Source: an uncultured Clostridium sp. (GTDB lineage Bacteria > Bacillota > Clostridia > TANB77 > CAG-508). From it: 38,917 nt of DNA. A program made the translations under genes and the position numbers. The notes under the pieces were generated by a model. The model saw only the letters and a program-made list of their open reading frames with translations, had not been told where the DNA came from and did no database searches. Location: assembly GCA_946578345.1 (NCBI GenBank), contig CAMOBD010000008.1:1-38917 (forward strand), written 5' to 3'. Below, piece after piece: positions 23,507 through 31,479 of the stretch. Each line of letters opens with the position of its first letter. Position 1 is the first letter of the stretch.

Positions 23507-24730
23507 ATGAAAATGAGAAAAGGAATAAAGGTAGCATTAATTATATTAGGAGTAATTATAATATTGGGATTAATATTTTTTGCAATAGATTATAATAGAG
23601 TAAAAAATGGAGAAAAGCCAATATTTTGTATAAATACTGCTACTGCGAATGATGGGGGAACAAAAGAATATTTAGGATTAGGGTACAAAGTAATTGATTT
23701 TAATAGGTTAGATGGTTACGATGAAGTGAAAATAGGTACTTGGTCTATGAAATATGAAGACTTTGAGAACGAATATAATGCAAATGCAAATGTAATAGTA
23801 AATGGTTATGATAATATACCAAGTATTACAATAACAGGTGAAGATGCAATCATAATAAAACAAATATTAAATGAATTTACATATAACGGTGAATTATGTG
23901 ACGGAATTTATAGTTACGAAATTACAATAAATGATGAAGAACATTATAAAGTAAAAAGAGATTGTATGGCAATAGAAAGAGAGAACAAACAAACAAAAAT
24001 TACTAAAATTGTTCTAGAGTCTATTGAAAACATTATTGAAAATAACATAGATGAGAAGAAACAATTAGAAGAAATACCACAAGATTATCCAATGAATCAA
24101 GCAATAAAAGATGGATGTGTAGTAATGTCAAACAATGCAGTATTTAACAAAGGTATGTTGGATTCTTTTATTGACAATACAAATGTAAATAATAAAGATA
24201 GAAAATCAGACTTTATAAGATTTGTCCAATATACAATAGAGGGAGATGCAATAATTACAGATCTAGAATATAAAGCTGGTCTAGGTTATATATTAACAAC
24301 TGATAATACAAGAGATGCTTTTGGAGCAGATACAAAAGTAATAAACAATAATGATATACCATTAAAATTTTATACAATAGATTTAGTTCAAAATAAAGAT
24401 TTTATTGACATTGTATTACTTTTAACAGGAGAAATAGATTATGAATCTAATAAAAAAGAATATGAGCCAATAACAGTAGTAAGTTATTCGAAAGATTCTG
24501 TAACCTATGATACAGCGCCATCATTTATAGGAGAAGTAACAGAAATAAATGATAAAACAATAATAGTAAAAACAGAAGAAAAAAATTTAGGAGATGCTGT
24601 TAGTGTTAAAGTAGATAACCCAAAAGAGTATAGTATAGGAAATCAGGTTGAAGTAATTTATACAGGAACTGTACTTGATACATATCCCTGTCAAATTTAT
24701 GAAATTGAAGTAAATAAGTATCAAAAATAA
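23507..24730 (+). CDS. Membrane-anchored lipoprotein-like protein (DUF4362/DUF3221-like)
   Basis: The 407-residue protein has an N-terminal membrane helix (about residues 6-25) and an exported part in three blocks. The first contains FCINTATANDGGTKEYLGLGYKV; a central block around DYPMNQAIKDGCVVMSN and DFIRFVQYTIEGDAIITDLEY matches DUF4362 proteins; a C-terminal beta-barrel (SFIGEVTEINDKTIIVKTE, GNQVEVIYTG) resembles DUF3221. It is encoded directly after the membrane-linked sigma factor, probably as its sensor or target. ATG 23507 is chosen by spacing to GAAAGGAT. Confidence 0.7.
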   Translation: MKMRKGIKVALIILGVIIILGLIFFAIDYNRVKNGEKPIFCINTATANDGGTKEYLGLGYKVIDFNRLDGYDEVKIGTWSMKYEDFENEYNANANVIVNGYDNIPSITITGEDAIIIKQILNEFTYNGELCDGIYSYEITINDEEHYKVKRDCMAIERENKQTKITKIVLESIENIIENNIDEKKQLEEIPQDYPMNQAIKDGCVVMSNNAVFNKGMLDSFIDNTNVNNKDRKSDFIRFVQYTIEGDAIITDLEYKAGLGYILTTDNTRDAFGADTKVINNNDIPLKFYTIDLVQNKDFIDIVLLLTGEIDYESNKKEYEPITVVSYSKDSVTYDTAPSFIGEVTEINDKTIIVKTEEKNLGDAVSVKVDNPKEYSIGNQVEVIYTGTVLDTYPCQIYEIEVNKYQK

Positions 24731-24893
24731 TATGTTTAATAATATTTAATGTATGTGATTGAATTTTAATATTGGAGAATAATTTTGTTTATATTAGCCA
24801 AAATTTGATAAATACATAAATATGTGGTATAATTAAGTTTAATACAATAATGTAATGTATAAAAATAATACTAAAAATTGGAGGTATTAGAAA

Positions 24894-25532
24894 ATGATGA
24901 AAAGAACTGGACGGAAATTTATTGTATTAGCGGTTGCAATCACAATTGCTGTTGTTACAGTGGTAGCTTTTATCTTATCTGGCAATTCGGAAGCAAAAGG
25001 TCCACACACAGAATATCAATGCGACGTTAAATCCATTAGTCTTTCAACAAAGATTGATATAGACAAAGAAGGAGAAAACTTTGTTAAAGTCAGAGGAAAC
25101 TTATTTAGATTTATAACAGATCCTTTGACAATGTATGATTTAGAAGACAACAAAATTGCCTATGCAGGTGATGCTTATCACTTTATAGCACAGGACTCTC
25201 ACACTATTAATGTAGGGGATACTGTAACAGTTGAAATGGTAGGATTAGTTGACTTCTTTGGTGAATCATATGAAATCTACAACGCGGATGAAGAACAAGT
25301 TGCTGAAGTATCATTTAACATGATCAATACAAAAGGAGAAATGTATGATATGGAAGGCAATATTATCGCTGACTTTTATTCAAAACTATTTTTTAACGAT
25401 TTTACCGTTAGAATATACGATGATTGTGAGTTGGATGAAAAAACTGTTCTTATGATATTCTGTTCATATTACAGCGACCAAAAAGCTGACAGCAGTAAAG
25501 GTGGTAGCTCATCAGGTAAGAGTAGTAAGTGA
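24894..25532 (+). CDS. Exported cargo protein of foreign codon use, unknown function
   Basis: The 212-residue protein has an N-terminal membrane helix (about residues 9-30) and an exported beta-rich domain, ending in a Ser/Gly/Lys tail (GGSSSGKSSK). No family is recognised. Codon use differs from neighbours: more GAC, ATC, GCG and GGC, and a CGG at codon 7 (24912-24914) that must be read as arginine for the ORF to stay open. This suggests recent acquisition. If CGG provokes a +1 shift in this host, the product would end within about a dozen codons. ATG 24894 follows GGAGGT. The stop lies inside the terminator. Confidence 0.65.
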   Translation: MMKRTGRKFIVLAVAITIAVVTVVAFILSGNSEAKGPHTEYQCDVKSISLSTKIDIDKEGENFVKVRGNLFRFITDPLTMYDLEDNKIAYAGDAYHFIAQDSHTINVGDTVTVEMVGLVDFFGESYEIYNADEEQVAEVSFNMINTKGEMYDMEGNIIADFYSKLFFNDFTVRIYDDCELDEKTVLMIFCSYYSDQKADSSKGGSSSGKSSK

Positions 25533-25550
25533 TTACTACTCTTACTACTT
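25518..25550 (+). terminator. Terminator overlapping the stop codon
   Basis: The 11-bp stem AAGAGTAGTAA (25518-25528) pairs with 25533-25543. The rising arm codes for the last residues of the 24894 gene, whose stop TGA lies in the loop. Confidence 0.75.
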
Positions 25551-25723
25551 TTTTAGTTGATTTTTGGAAATTAAATTATAGAATATTTCTGCTATATATG
25601 ATATAGTTAAAAAGAAAATTGATAGGTAAATTAAAATATAATTTTTTATGCTTATAATAGAAAAATACCATTTTATTTGATATAATAAAACCAAAAATAG
25701 TAAATTGTGAGGAGAAATAAGAT

Positions 25724-26365
25724 ATGGAAAATATAATAGATAAAACTATTGAATATGTAAAAGATTTTTTTGAAAAGGATTTTAGTGGACATGATTTTTA
25801 TCATACATTAAGAGTATATAATTTAGCAAAGTATATTACAAAGTTTGAAGAATGTGATATAGAATTAGTTTATTTAGGGGCATTATTGCATGATGTTGAT
25901 GATTATAAATTAGTAGGAAAAGAAAAAGAACCATTTTATAATGCAAAAACATTTTTGAAAAGTCTAGGGTTCTCTAATAAAAAAATAGAACAAATATGTC
26001 ATATTATTTCTCAAGTATCTTTTAAAGGAAAAGATACAGTTGTACCCGATACAATAGAAGGGAAAATTGTGCAAGATGCAGATAGACTAGATGCCATTGG
26101 AGCAATTGGTATTGGTAGAACATTTGCATATGGAGGAAGTCATAAAACACCTATGCATATTCCAAATATGGAGTACAAAGAAAATATGTCTGCTGAAGAA
26201 TATTATGAAAATGTTGGGACAACTATAAATCATTTTTATGAAAAATTATTAAAATTAAAAGATTTAATGAACACAGAAACAGCTAAAAACATGGCAAAAC
26301 ATAGACATGAATATATGGAAGATTTTTTAAAAGAGTTTTATGATGAATGGGAAGGAAAAATTTAA
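25724..26365 (+). CDS. HD-domain phosphohydrolase (YedJ-like)
   Basis: The 213-residue protein carries the metal-dependent HD signature: His23 and His27 (GHDFYHTLRV), His56-Asp57 (LLHDVDD) and the later Asp in QDADRLDAIGA. RTFAYGG and the C-terminal KHRHEYMEDFL are typical of the YedJ/YpgQ group of small HD hydrolases, some of which act on nucleotides. The substrate here is unknown. It is a single-gene unit: TATAAT plus the recurring AATAGTAA-TTG leader, ATG behind GAGGAG, and its own terminator. Confidence 0.85.
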   Translation: MENIIDKTIEYVKDFFEKDFSGHDFYHTLRVYNLAKYITKFEECDIELVYLGALLHDVDDYKLVGKEKEPFYNAKTFLKSLGFSNKKIEQICHIISQVSFKGKDTVVPDTIEGKIVQDADRLDAIGAIGIGRTFAYGGSHKTPMHIPNMEYKENMSAEEYYENVGTTINHFYEKLLKLKDLMNTETAKNMAKHRHEYMEDFLKEFYDEWEGKI

Positions 26366-26380
26366 ATAATTATATAAGTT

Positions 26381-26412
26381 ATAGAGTAGATAATAAAAAC
26401 TATCTACTCTAT
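26381..26412. terminator. Intrinsic terminator between convergent genes
   Basis: The 12-bp perfect stem ATAGAGTAGATA (26381-26392) pairs with 26401-26412. It lies between the HD gene and the convergent gene at 26436. Confidence 0.8.
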
Positions 26413-26435
26413 TTGTTATAATAATTAAAAAATGA

Positions 26436-26867
26436 TTATTCATTACTTTTTTTCATAATCTTAATATATACAAAAAGTATGGTATATAAAAACATATAAG
26501 GCAATATACAAACTACCAATACTAATAATTTGTTTGAATGAGTTTCTATGTATGAACTTATAATACCTTTTATATTATCTGGATTATTTTCAATTACTTT
26601 TTGTTCTCCTAATGTAGTGGAATATGGTAGTACATTATTTATTATTATTTTAGCATCACTTGAAGGATTCATAAATCCTTCAACTTTTACTATAGCTATT
26701 TTAAAGTCATAATTAGTATGAGATATACTTTGTATATATTCTCTATCTGTTTTTGAACATATCATCATGTATTCTGTTGTTAATATTGTAAAAAGCTCTA
26801 TACTTAATGGGATTAAACTCAATATTGATATAATAATAAGTATTGTAGCTATTGTTTTTATTTTCAT
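26436..26867 (-). CDS. Two-helix membrane protein, unknown function
   Basis: The 143-residue protein has an N-terminal helix (about residues 6-30), an exported middle (DFKIAIVKVEGF) and a C-terminal helix (about 112-133) with a basic end. The arrangement mirrors the 140-residue protein at 19283-19705, including a cysteine and charged stretch after the first helix and a TNK/SNKL-type approach to the last helix, so a distant relation is possible. It is convergent with the HD gene. GGAGT precedes its ATG. No function is assigned. Confidence 0.6.
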   Translation of the reverse strand: MKIKTIATILIIISILSLIPLSIELFTILTTEYMMICSKTDREYIQSISHTNYDFKIAIVKVEGFMNPSSDAKIIINNVLPYSTTLGEQKVIENNPDNIKGIISSYIETHSNKLLVLVVCILPYMFLYTILFVYIKIMKKSNE

Positions 26868-27028
26868 TAATATATTTACACTCCTTATAAACGATTGTTA
26901 TTATATTGTATAATAGTAACCTTAGAAAGTCAAATTATTTTATATTATGAAATCTGTATTATAATACGGTTAAAATCTTTATCCCACACTAGTATAATAT
27001 TAAAAAATAAAATACAAAGTGGTGTAAA

Positions 27029-27385
27029 ATGATGGGAGTATTTGATAGATTTTATAATAAAGAAAAATTAATAAGAAAAACAATAGAAATAGATGAAAAC
27101 TTATATGAAAAATTAAAAGAAATATCTGATAACGAAATTAGTGCATCAGTTAATCAACTAATAAATGCATGTATAGAAGGACTAATTATTGATGAAAATA
27201 TCAAAATGTATGCAAAACCTAAAAATGAAATTTCAATTAAACATTCACTTCTTATACGAGAATCATTTGTAAAGGGCTTAGATGAATTAAAGGATAAATA
27301 TGATATATCAATATATAAACTTGTAAATATGTCTATCTACAATACATTAAATGAATATTATGCTAATAAAGATAAGCAAAATTAA
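27029..27385 (+). CDS. Tandem ribbon-helix-helix-like protein
   Basis: The 118-residue protein appears to hold two ribbon-helix-helix-like units: RKTIEIDENLYEKLKEIS with ASVNQLINACIEGLI (about residues 15-55), and HSLLIRESFVKGLDELK with ISIYKLVNMSIYNTLNEY (about 72-112). Each is a short beta strand followed by two helices. The gene at 28307-28639 has the same two-unit plan. ATG 27029 or ATG 27032 may be used. DNA binding is inferred; the inverted repeats at 28153-28255 are possible targets. Confidence 0.65.
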   Translation: MMGVFDRFYNKEKLIRKTIEIDENLYEKLKEISDNEISASVNQLINACIEGLIIDENIKMYAKPKNEISIKHSLLIRESFVKGLDELKDKYDISIYKLVNMSIYNTLNEYYANKDKQN

Positions 27386-27411
27386 GCTTATCTCTATTAT
27401 AAATCTAATAC

Positions 27412-27439
27412 AGTTTCCTTATTACTATATAAGGAAACT
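27412..27439. terminator. Bidirectional terminator between convergent genes
   Basis: The 11-bp stem AGTTTCCTTAT (27412-27422) pairs with 27429-27439, with T-rich sequence on the right. Its right arm overlaps the stop codon of the minus-strand gene at 27438. Confidence 0.8.
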
Positions 27440-27707
27440 AATTTTTTTCCTTAAAACTCAAACCTTTATCAAATCCTATAAAAAACATCATACAAATTTC
27501 ATATTCATAAGCTTTATGAAATAGATGATCATATTCTGAAAACATCTCTTTGTATTCTTCAGGTATTTTTTCAATTTTATCATTTAGAGCAGTCATTTCA
27601 TCATTAATTTTTTTATAATCAGATGATGCAAATAACATATCTATATTTTCATCTAATATAGTATTTGTATATTCAAGGTCTGTTGCATTCATAAAAGTTT
27701 CTCTCAT
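27438..27707 (-). CDS. Small helical protein, unknown function
   Basis: The 89-residue protein is predicted to be almost wholly helical, with a charged N-terminal half (MTALNDKIEKIPEEYKEMF) and a hydrophobic C-terminal helix around YEYEICMMFFIGFDKG. Proteins of this look are frequent in Clostridia but I cannot name the family. AAGGAG lies inside the end of the upstream SpoVT-C-like gene, and spacing favours the ATG at 27707 over the TTG at 27713. The two form an operon. Confidence 0.55.
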   Translation of the reverse strand: MRETFMNATDLEYTNTILDENIDMLFASSDYKKINDEMTALNDKIEKIPEEYKEMFSEYDHLFHKAYEYEICMMFFIGFDKGLSFKEKN

Positions 27708-27709
27708 AA

Positions 27710-28132
27710 TCAATTCTCCTTATTTATAAAATCATTAGTAATTTTGACAGTTGTAGTAATAGGTTTTGTAGAACTAAATATATAATTTTTACTAGTTCGA
27801 AATAATATAATTAATCCTAAAAGTTTATTATTTTTATTAAAAAGTGGAAAAATCATTTGAGCAGAATAATTATTAGTATCATTTTCTATTAGTTTTATAC
27901 AATAGTAGTTCATAATACAAAATAAATTGCTCTTATTAATATTATATGAATTCCAAATTTTAATTAAGTCTAAAATATTATTACTTAATTTATCATTTGA
28001 TGTTATATTAATTGTATTATTATCAATAAGTTCTATTGATTTTATATTTTCTAAATCAGTAATAATAATATTAGAATCGCAGACAATTTTTGAAATAGAT
28101 AAATATTCTTTCAACTTTTCCGAAATATGCAT
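27710..28132 (-). CDS. SpoVT C-terminal (GAF-like) domain protein
   Basis: The 140-residue protein resembles the stand-alone GAF-like C-terminal domain of the sporulation regulator SpoVT: an N-terminal helix with EKLKEYLSISKIV, a strand pair SNIIITDLENIKSIE, and AQMIFPLFNKNNKLLGLIILFR followed by VKITNDFINKEN, matching the typical API-x-G-x-x-x-G-V-V-I and C-terminal helix. No AbrB DNA-binding domain is attached, so it may sense a ligand or dimerise with another regulator. It lies downstream of a 17-bp inverted repeat and RBS AAGGAGG. Confidence 0.6.
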   Translation of the reverse strand: MHISEKLKEYLSISKIVCDSNIIITDLENIKSIELIDNNTINITSNDKLSNNILDLIKIWNSYNINKSNLFCIMNYYCIKLIENDTNNYSAQMIFPLFNKNNKLLGLIILFRTSKNYIFSSTKPITTTVKITNDFINKEN

Positions 28133-28152
28133 AATAATCCTCCTTTCTGAAA

Positions 28153-28194
28153 ATAATCCATATTGAAATTGTATAAAATTTCAATATGGATTAT
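28153..28194. repeat. Perfect 17-bp inverted repeat, probable operator
   Basis: ATAATCCATATTGAAAT (28153-28169) is exactly complementary to 28178-28194, with an 8-bp loop. It lies between the divergent genes at 28132 (minus) and 28307 (plus), just before the ribosome binding site of the minus gene. It could be a binding site for a ribbon-helix-helix protein or a hairpin in the minus-strand leader. Confidence 0.7.
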
Positions 28195-28226
28195 ACAATT
28201 AATTTTTCAATAAGTCCAGCAAAAAC

Positions 28227-28255
28227 ACTTGTAAAATACAATTAATATTACAAGT
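28227..28255. repeat. Second inverted repeat in the divergent control region
   Basis: ACTTGTAA (28227-28234) is repeated as its reverse complement TTACAAGT (28248-28255). It lies upstream of the plus-strand gene at 28307. Confidence 0.5.
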
Positions 28256-28306
28256 ATTATTAAACGATAAAAAACTGTATAATTTATTAATAATTTGGAG
28301 GGGAAA

Positions 28307-28639
28307 ATGGAAATAAGAGATAAATTGTACAAATATAATAATCCGATAATTGCCAAGACAATAAATATAGATGACAGTATTTATAATAAAATTAAGGATT
28401 TATCAGAAAAAGTTTTTGATGCTACAATTAGTGAAATTATAAATATTGCAATAGAAGAATATATAAAAAGAGATAAACCTAATTTTTATGGCAAAACTGA
28501 AAAAGAAACAGTAACATATAGATCTATTAGATTAAGAAAAGAAAATGTAGTCAAATTAAATGAATATAGTAAAAGTACAGGAATATCATTTACTCGATTA
28601 GTAAATGGAGCTTTAAAAGAATTTATAGAAAATCAATAA
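28307..28639 (+). CDS. Tandem ribbon-helix-helix-like protein
   Basis: The 110-residue protein has two similar units: AKTINIDDSIYNKIKDLSEK with ATISEIINIAIEEYIK, and RSIRLRKENVVKLNEYSKS with FTRLVNGALKEFIE. Each is strand-helix-helix as in ribbon-helix-helix repressors. It is the clear companion of the 27029 protein. TTG 28295 overlaps the ribosome binding site GGAGGGG, so ATG 28307 is used. Inverted repeats just upstream suggest autoregulation and control of the divergent SpoVT-C-like gene. Confidence 0.65.
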   Translation: MEIRDKLYKYNNPIIAKTINIDDSIYNKIKDLSEKVFDATISEIINIAIEEYIKRDKPNFYGKTEKETVTYRSIRLRKENVVKLNEYSKSTGISFTRLVNGALKEFIENQ

Positions 28640-28643
28640 TATA

Positions 28644-28694
28644 AAAAATGCACAATAAGATGTTAGTATTTCTTACATCAAATTGTGCATTTTT
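28644..28694. terminator. Intrinsic terminator
   Basis: The stem AAAAATGCACAAT (28644-28656) pairs with 28682-28694, with an internal loop that can pair further (GATGT with ACATC), and ends in a T run. Confidence 0.75.
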
Positions 28695-28769
28695 TTGTCT
28701 AAAACGACAATATACGACATTTTTTATATATAATATATGTTATAATCTTAATAAGGAGTGTGATGTTTT

Positions 28770-28973
28770 ATGAGTAATATTACATTATTAAGAATAAAAC
28801 ATACAGCGAAACTAGAAAAACTTATTAAGCAAAATGCTGATTATCAAAAAATACTAAAAGAGAGTAGAATTGTTGACAAGTATATTGTAATTGAAATGAG
28901 AAACATGCTTAATAAGAATAAAGATTACACTATACCTTTTCTCAAAGAATCTACAATTAAATCTGACAAATAA
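28770..28973 (+). CDS. Spo0E-like small phosphatase candidate
   Basis: This 67-residue helical protein contains ILKESRIVDKYIV, which fits the S-x-x-(L/V)-D core of Spo0E-family aspartyl-phosphate phosphatases in a predicted helix-turn-helix hairpin. Spo0E proteins remove phosphate from Spo0A. The neighbouring convergent gene encodes a Spo0A-like response regulator, which strengthens the call. The 3' ends overlap by 49 bp. ATG 28770 follows AAGGAGTG. The C-terminal extension (TIPFLKESTIKSDK) is unusual. Confidence 0.55.
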   Translation: MSNITLLRIKHTAKLEKLIKQNADYQKILKESRIVDKYIVIEMRNMLNKNKDYTIPFLKESTIKSDK

Positions 28974-29635
28974 AGAGGAGTCATAGTATAAGCAGGGTTA
29001 TAATTGTCAAAAATAGAGTATAGTAATTCTTTATTCATGCATCTTTTTGCACTAGATAAAGAATTATCTATACTCCATTTTATTTGTAATGCAGTATAAA
29101 ATCCTATTTTTGAGGCAGTTATAGAATATAATTTATTTAATTTTAGATTACTATTTTTTCTTTGATATTTAATATAAATTAATTCAACGAAATTATCCGT
29201 TCCAGTAGATGAGGGATTAAATCCTAATTTTAACAATATGTGCTTGATTTTTTCTTTTGTAGAAATTAGGGAATGTGTAGATACTAATTCTTGAGCAATG
29301 GAAACTGCTTTGAAATAATCAAAAGGTTTTGGCATTAATCTGTAAATATTAGAAAAATCATATAAGTTTGAAATTAATTCTTTTGAGTGAGAAGTAACAA
29401 TTATATTCTTTTTATCACTTTTTTCTTTTAGATAGTTTAATACACCTAATCCATTTATATTAGGCATATCTAAATCCAAAAATAATACATCGGGTTTTTC
29501 TTCTAAATATTTTTCAATGGTTTCTTTACCACTTGTAGTTAAAGCTACAATTTTAAAATTTGTTTCTTTTGTTAAAAAATTATTAAATAATTGTAGCTGA
29601 GATACATCATCTTCAGCAATCATAACTTTAATCAT
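28925..29635 (-). CDS. Spo0A-like response regulator
   Basis: The 236-residue protein has a receiver domain (about residues 1-115) with the acidic pocket Asp9-Asp10, phospho-acceptor Asp54 (LFLDLDMP), Thr/Ser switch (IIVTSHS) and Lys in MPKPFDY. The C-terminal domain (about 130-236) is Spo0A-like: HILLKLGFNPSSTGTDNF, KLYSITASKIG, SIDNSLSSA and the late LSDLIVDSLRKG follow the order of Spo0A_C helices. It is divergent from true Spo0A, notably in the recognition helix. A longer reading from 29662 contains the ribosome binding site GGAGG, so the start at 29635 is chosen. It may let the ICE respond to, or interfere with, host sporulation. Confidence 0.75.
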   Translation of the reverse strand: MIKVMIAEDDVSQLQLFNNFLTKETNFKIVALTTSGKETIEKYLEEKPDVLFLDLDMPNINGLGVLNYLKEKSDKKNIIVTSHSKELISNLYDFSNIYRLMPKPFDYFKAVSIAQELVSTHSLISTKEKIKHILLKLGFNPSSTGTDNFVELIYIKYQRKNSNLKLNKLYSITASKIGFYTALQIKWSIDNSLSSAKRCMNKELLYSIFDNYNPAYTMTPLYLSDLIVDSLRKGIV

Positions 29636-29805
29636 TTTTTCCTCCATATAAAACAAATTCATATACTATTATACAACTAAAACTCTTATATTTCAATATG
29701 TTTATAAATTATTTTACATAAAAAGTAGTAGAAAGTGGTAACTTTTACTATATTTTACTACTTCTATGGAATTTATTACTGCATTTATTTAATATATACT
29801 CTAGG

Positions 29806-29906
29806 ACAAAGGTCTATAAGTAAAGTAAGTTATTAATTAACATTAGATAAATAATAAGAAAACTGATGGAAAAAGTTAATAAATTAATTTTATTTATAGA
29901 CTTTGT
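29806..29906. repeat. Long imperfect inverted repeat in a gene-free stretch
   Basis: The 29636-30023 gap holds no credible gene. Arms at 29806-29824 and 29889-29906 (ACAAAGGTCTATAAGTAAA against its complement, one bulge and one mismatch) could form a long hairpin. Nearby, GTAGTAGAAAGT and ACTTTCTACTAC-like segments (29728-29765) give a second partial repeat. These may be regulatory sites for the Tn916-style gene block that follows. Confidence 0.45.
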
Positions 29907-30023
29907 TTTTATGGAGGGATGTAAATGTAATAAAGTATTTATAAAAAAGTAAAAAGATAAATTAATAATTTTTCTTTACTTTTAGATATTTGTCCAATTT
30001 TAAAAGATTGGAGTAAATGTTAA

Positions 30024-30452
30024 ATGGAAAGAAAAGATTATTTATCAGAAAAACTATCAAATGAAGAAAAGCTATATTTGAAAACATTAATTATAAATGT
30101 AAGGAAAAAATACATAAGAACTAATTATAAATTTATAAACTCAAAATGTATTGACTATTCTGAATTAAATATAGAAGATTCAGAATCATTACTTGACACT
30201 ATATTATATAAATTTGAGAGAGAATTAAAATCAGCTAGTGAATTTGAAAAAATAATATATAATAATGATAAACTTTATAAAATTGTAAGAGCATTGTCTT
30301 TAAAAGAAAAGACTATGCTCTTTTATTTATATTATGAAAATATAAGTATAGAGCAAATACCAAAAATCATGAATATTAGTAGAGCTACTGCTTACAGAAT
30401 GAGAGAATCTATTTTAGATAAAATAATGAAAAAAATGTTAGGAGGAAAATAA
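30024..30452 (+). CDS. Sigma-70-like regulator of conjugative-transposon type
   Basis: The 142-residue protein has an unrecognised N-terminal half (KLSNEEKLYLKTLIIN...) and a C-terminal region-4-like HTH (LSLKEKTMLFYLYYENISIEQIPKIMNISRATAYRMRESIL). Proteins of this size and layout occur just before the HTH_16 gene in Tn916-like elements and are thought to control excision or transfer genes. ATG 30024 follows GATTGGAG at somewhat long spacing. The next gene starts 2 bp after its stop. Confidence 0.75.
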   Translation: MERKDYLSEKLSNEEKLYLKTLIINVRKKYIRTNYKFINSKCIDYSELNIEDSESLLDTILYKFERELKSASEFEKIIYNNDKLYKIVRALSLKEKTMLFYLYYENISIEQIPKIMNISRATAYRMRESILDKIMKKMLGGK

Positions 30453-30454
30453 AT

Positions 30455-30625
30455 ATGTTTAATAATTTTAGTTTACGAGATGAAGAAATAATGGAAATAA
30501 TTTATAAATATGATCCCTTAATAAAGAAAAATTCAATAATAAGTTCAAAATTTGATGAAGATTTAAATCAAGAGATAAAAGAGATGATTTATAAAGAATT
30601 AAGAAAAAATAGAAAAATTTTTTAA
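30455..30625 (+). CDS. Small conjugative-transposon HTH protein
   Basis: This 56-residue protein (MFNNFSLRDEEIMEIIYKYD, then KKNSIISSKFDEDLNQEIKEMIYKEL) matches the short helix-turn-helix proteins (HTH_16 type) that regularly follow the sigma-like gene in Tn916-family elements. ATG 30455 follows TAGGAGG; the gap to the previous stop is 2 bp. Confidence 0.7.
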   Translation: MFNNFSLRDEEIMEIIYKYDPLIKKNSIISSKFDEDLNQEIKEMIYKELRKNRKIF

Positions 30626-30698
30626 AAAATGAGACATTTACAATTTTTCTTGGACTTTTATTAGTAGAACAGTAAAGAAAGTGAGGTGTACTACTAAT

Positions 30699-30893
30699 AT
30701 GGAGTCCGAGAAAAAAGATTTAATAGATTGGGAAGATGCTATTTCTTATATGCAACTTGCAATACATACATTACAAAATAGTGCAACAGATATAACTCCT
30801 AAATCAATTAAAAGTGAGATGGAAATGCACAGAAAAAAATTTGGAACAAATGAAGTAAAGAGATTAGTTAAGATTATTTTAAAAGAGAAGTAA
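30699..30893 (+). CDS. Small ICE protein, unknown function
   Basis: The ORF gives 64 residues, mainly helical (WEDAISYMQLAIHTL, SIKSEMEMHRKKFG, EVKRLVKIILKEK), suggesting a small DNA-associated or adaptor protein. The possible GTG at 30681 overlaps the ribosome binding site AGTGAGGTG, so ATG 30699 is preferred. No family is recognised. Confidence 0.55.
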   Translation: MESEKKDLIDWEDAISYMQLAIHTLQNSATDITPKSIKSEMEMHRKKFGTNEVKRLVKIILKEK

Positions 30894-31008
30894 ATCCTGT
30901 AAAAAATAGAAACAAAATAAATAGAGTTAATACTCTATTAGTATTTCTATGTCAGAAAAGTGTTAGTAAAAAGTTGCAGTATATAAATTGAAATAAGAGG
31001 TGTAAAAG

Positions 31009-31431
31009 TTGAATATTAGAGAACAAGTATTAGACTTATATTTTATAGATCATAAAAAACAAAAAGAAATTGCAGAACAACTTAATATTTCCAAATATAC
31101 TGTATCTAGAATAGTTACAAAAGATATCAGATATACAAAAGAAAAAGAGGAAAGAAAAAAACAAAGTAAAGAAGAAAATAAAAGAAAAACTATTAAATAT
31201 ATTTATTCTATAAGGAATCAAAAACAAGTCGATGAGTATGAGTCTGTAAGAAAAATGCATATACAGGCAAGTATGGAATTATCAGAAAGAAATAAACCAA
31301 TGAATAATAAGGCATACAGAGATTGGAATTCATCAATATATGATTATAATGAAAAAAATAAAAGTTATGTATTAAAAAAAGGAATTAATGTAGGTGCTGA
31401 TGTACCTAAGAGAATAAATTGGAAGGTGTAA
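31009..31431 (+). CDS. HTH protein upstream of the recombinase
   Basis: The 140-residue protein starts with a resolvase/sigma-region-4-like HTH (REQVLDLYFIDHKKQKEIAEQLNISKYTVSRIVTKD, about residues 4-38), then a highly charged helix (KEKEERKKQSKEENKRK). The C-terminal part (NNKAYRDWNSSIYDYNEK) is of unknown fold. It starts with TTG 31009 behind AAGAGGTG. The position two genes before the serine recombinase suggests an excision or directionality role, which is not shown. Confidence 0.65.
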   Translation: MNIREQVLDLYFIDHKKQKEIAEQLNISKYTVSRIVTKDIRYTKEKEERKKQSKEENKRKTIKYIYSIRNQKQVDEYESVRKMHIQASMELSERNKPMNNKAYRDWNSSIYDYNEKNKSYVLKKGINVGADVPKRINWKV

Positions 31432-31479
31432 TCAAATTACTTATAAAGCATATAGTTTATTATTAGAGGTGTATAAAAA

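Noticed and set aside
29922-29955. Short ORF starting MEGCKCNK as a leader peptide
   Set aside because: Only 13 codons, with no clear attenuator linked to it; too little support.
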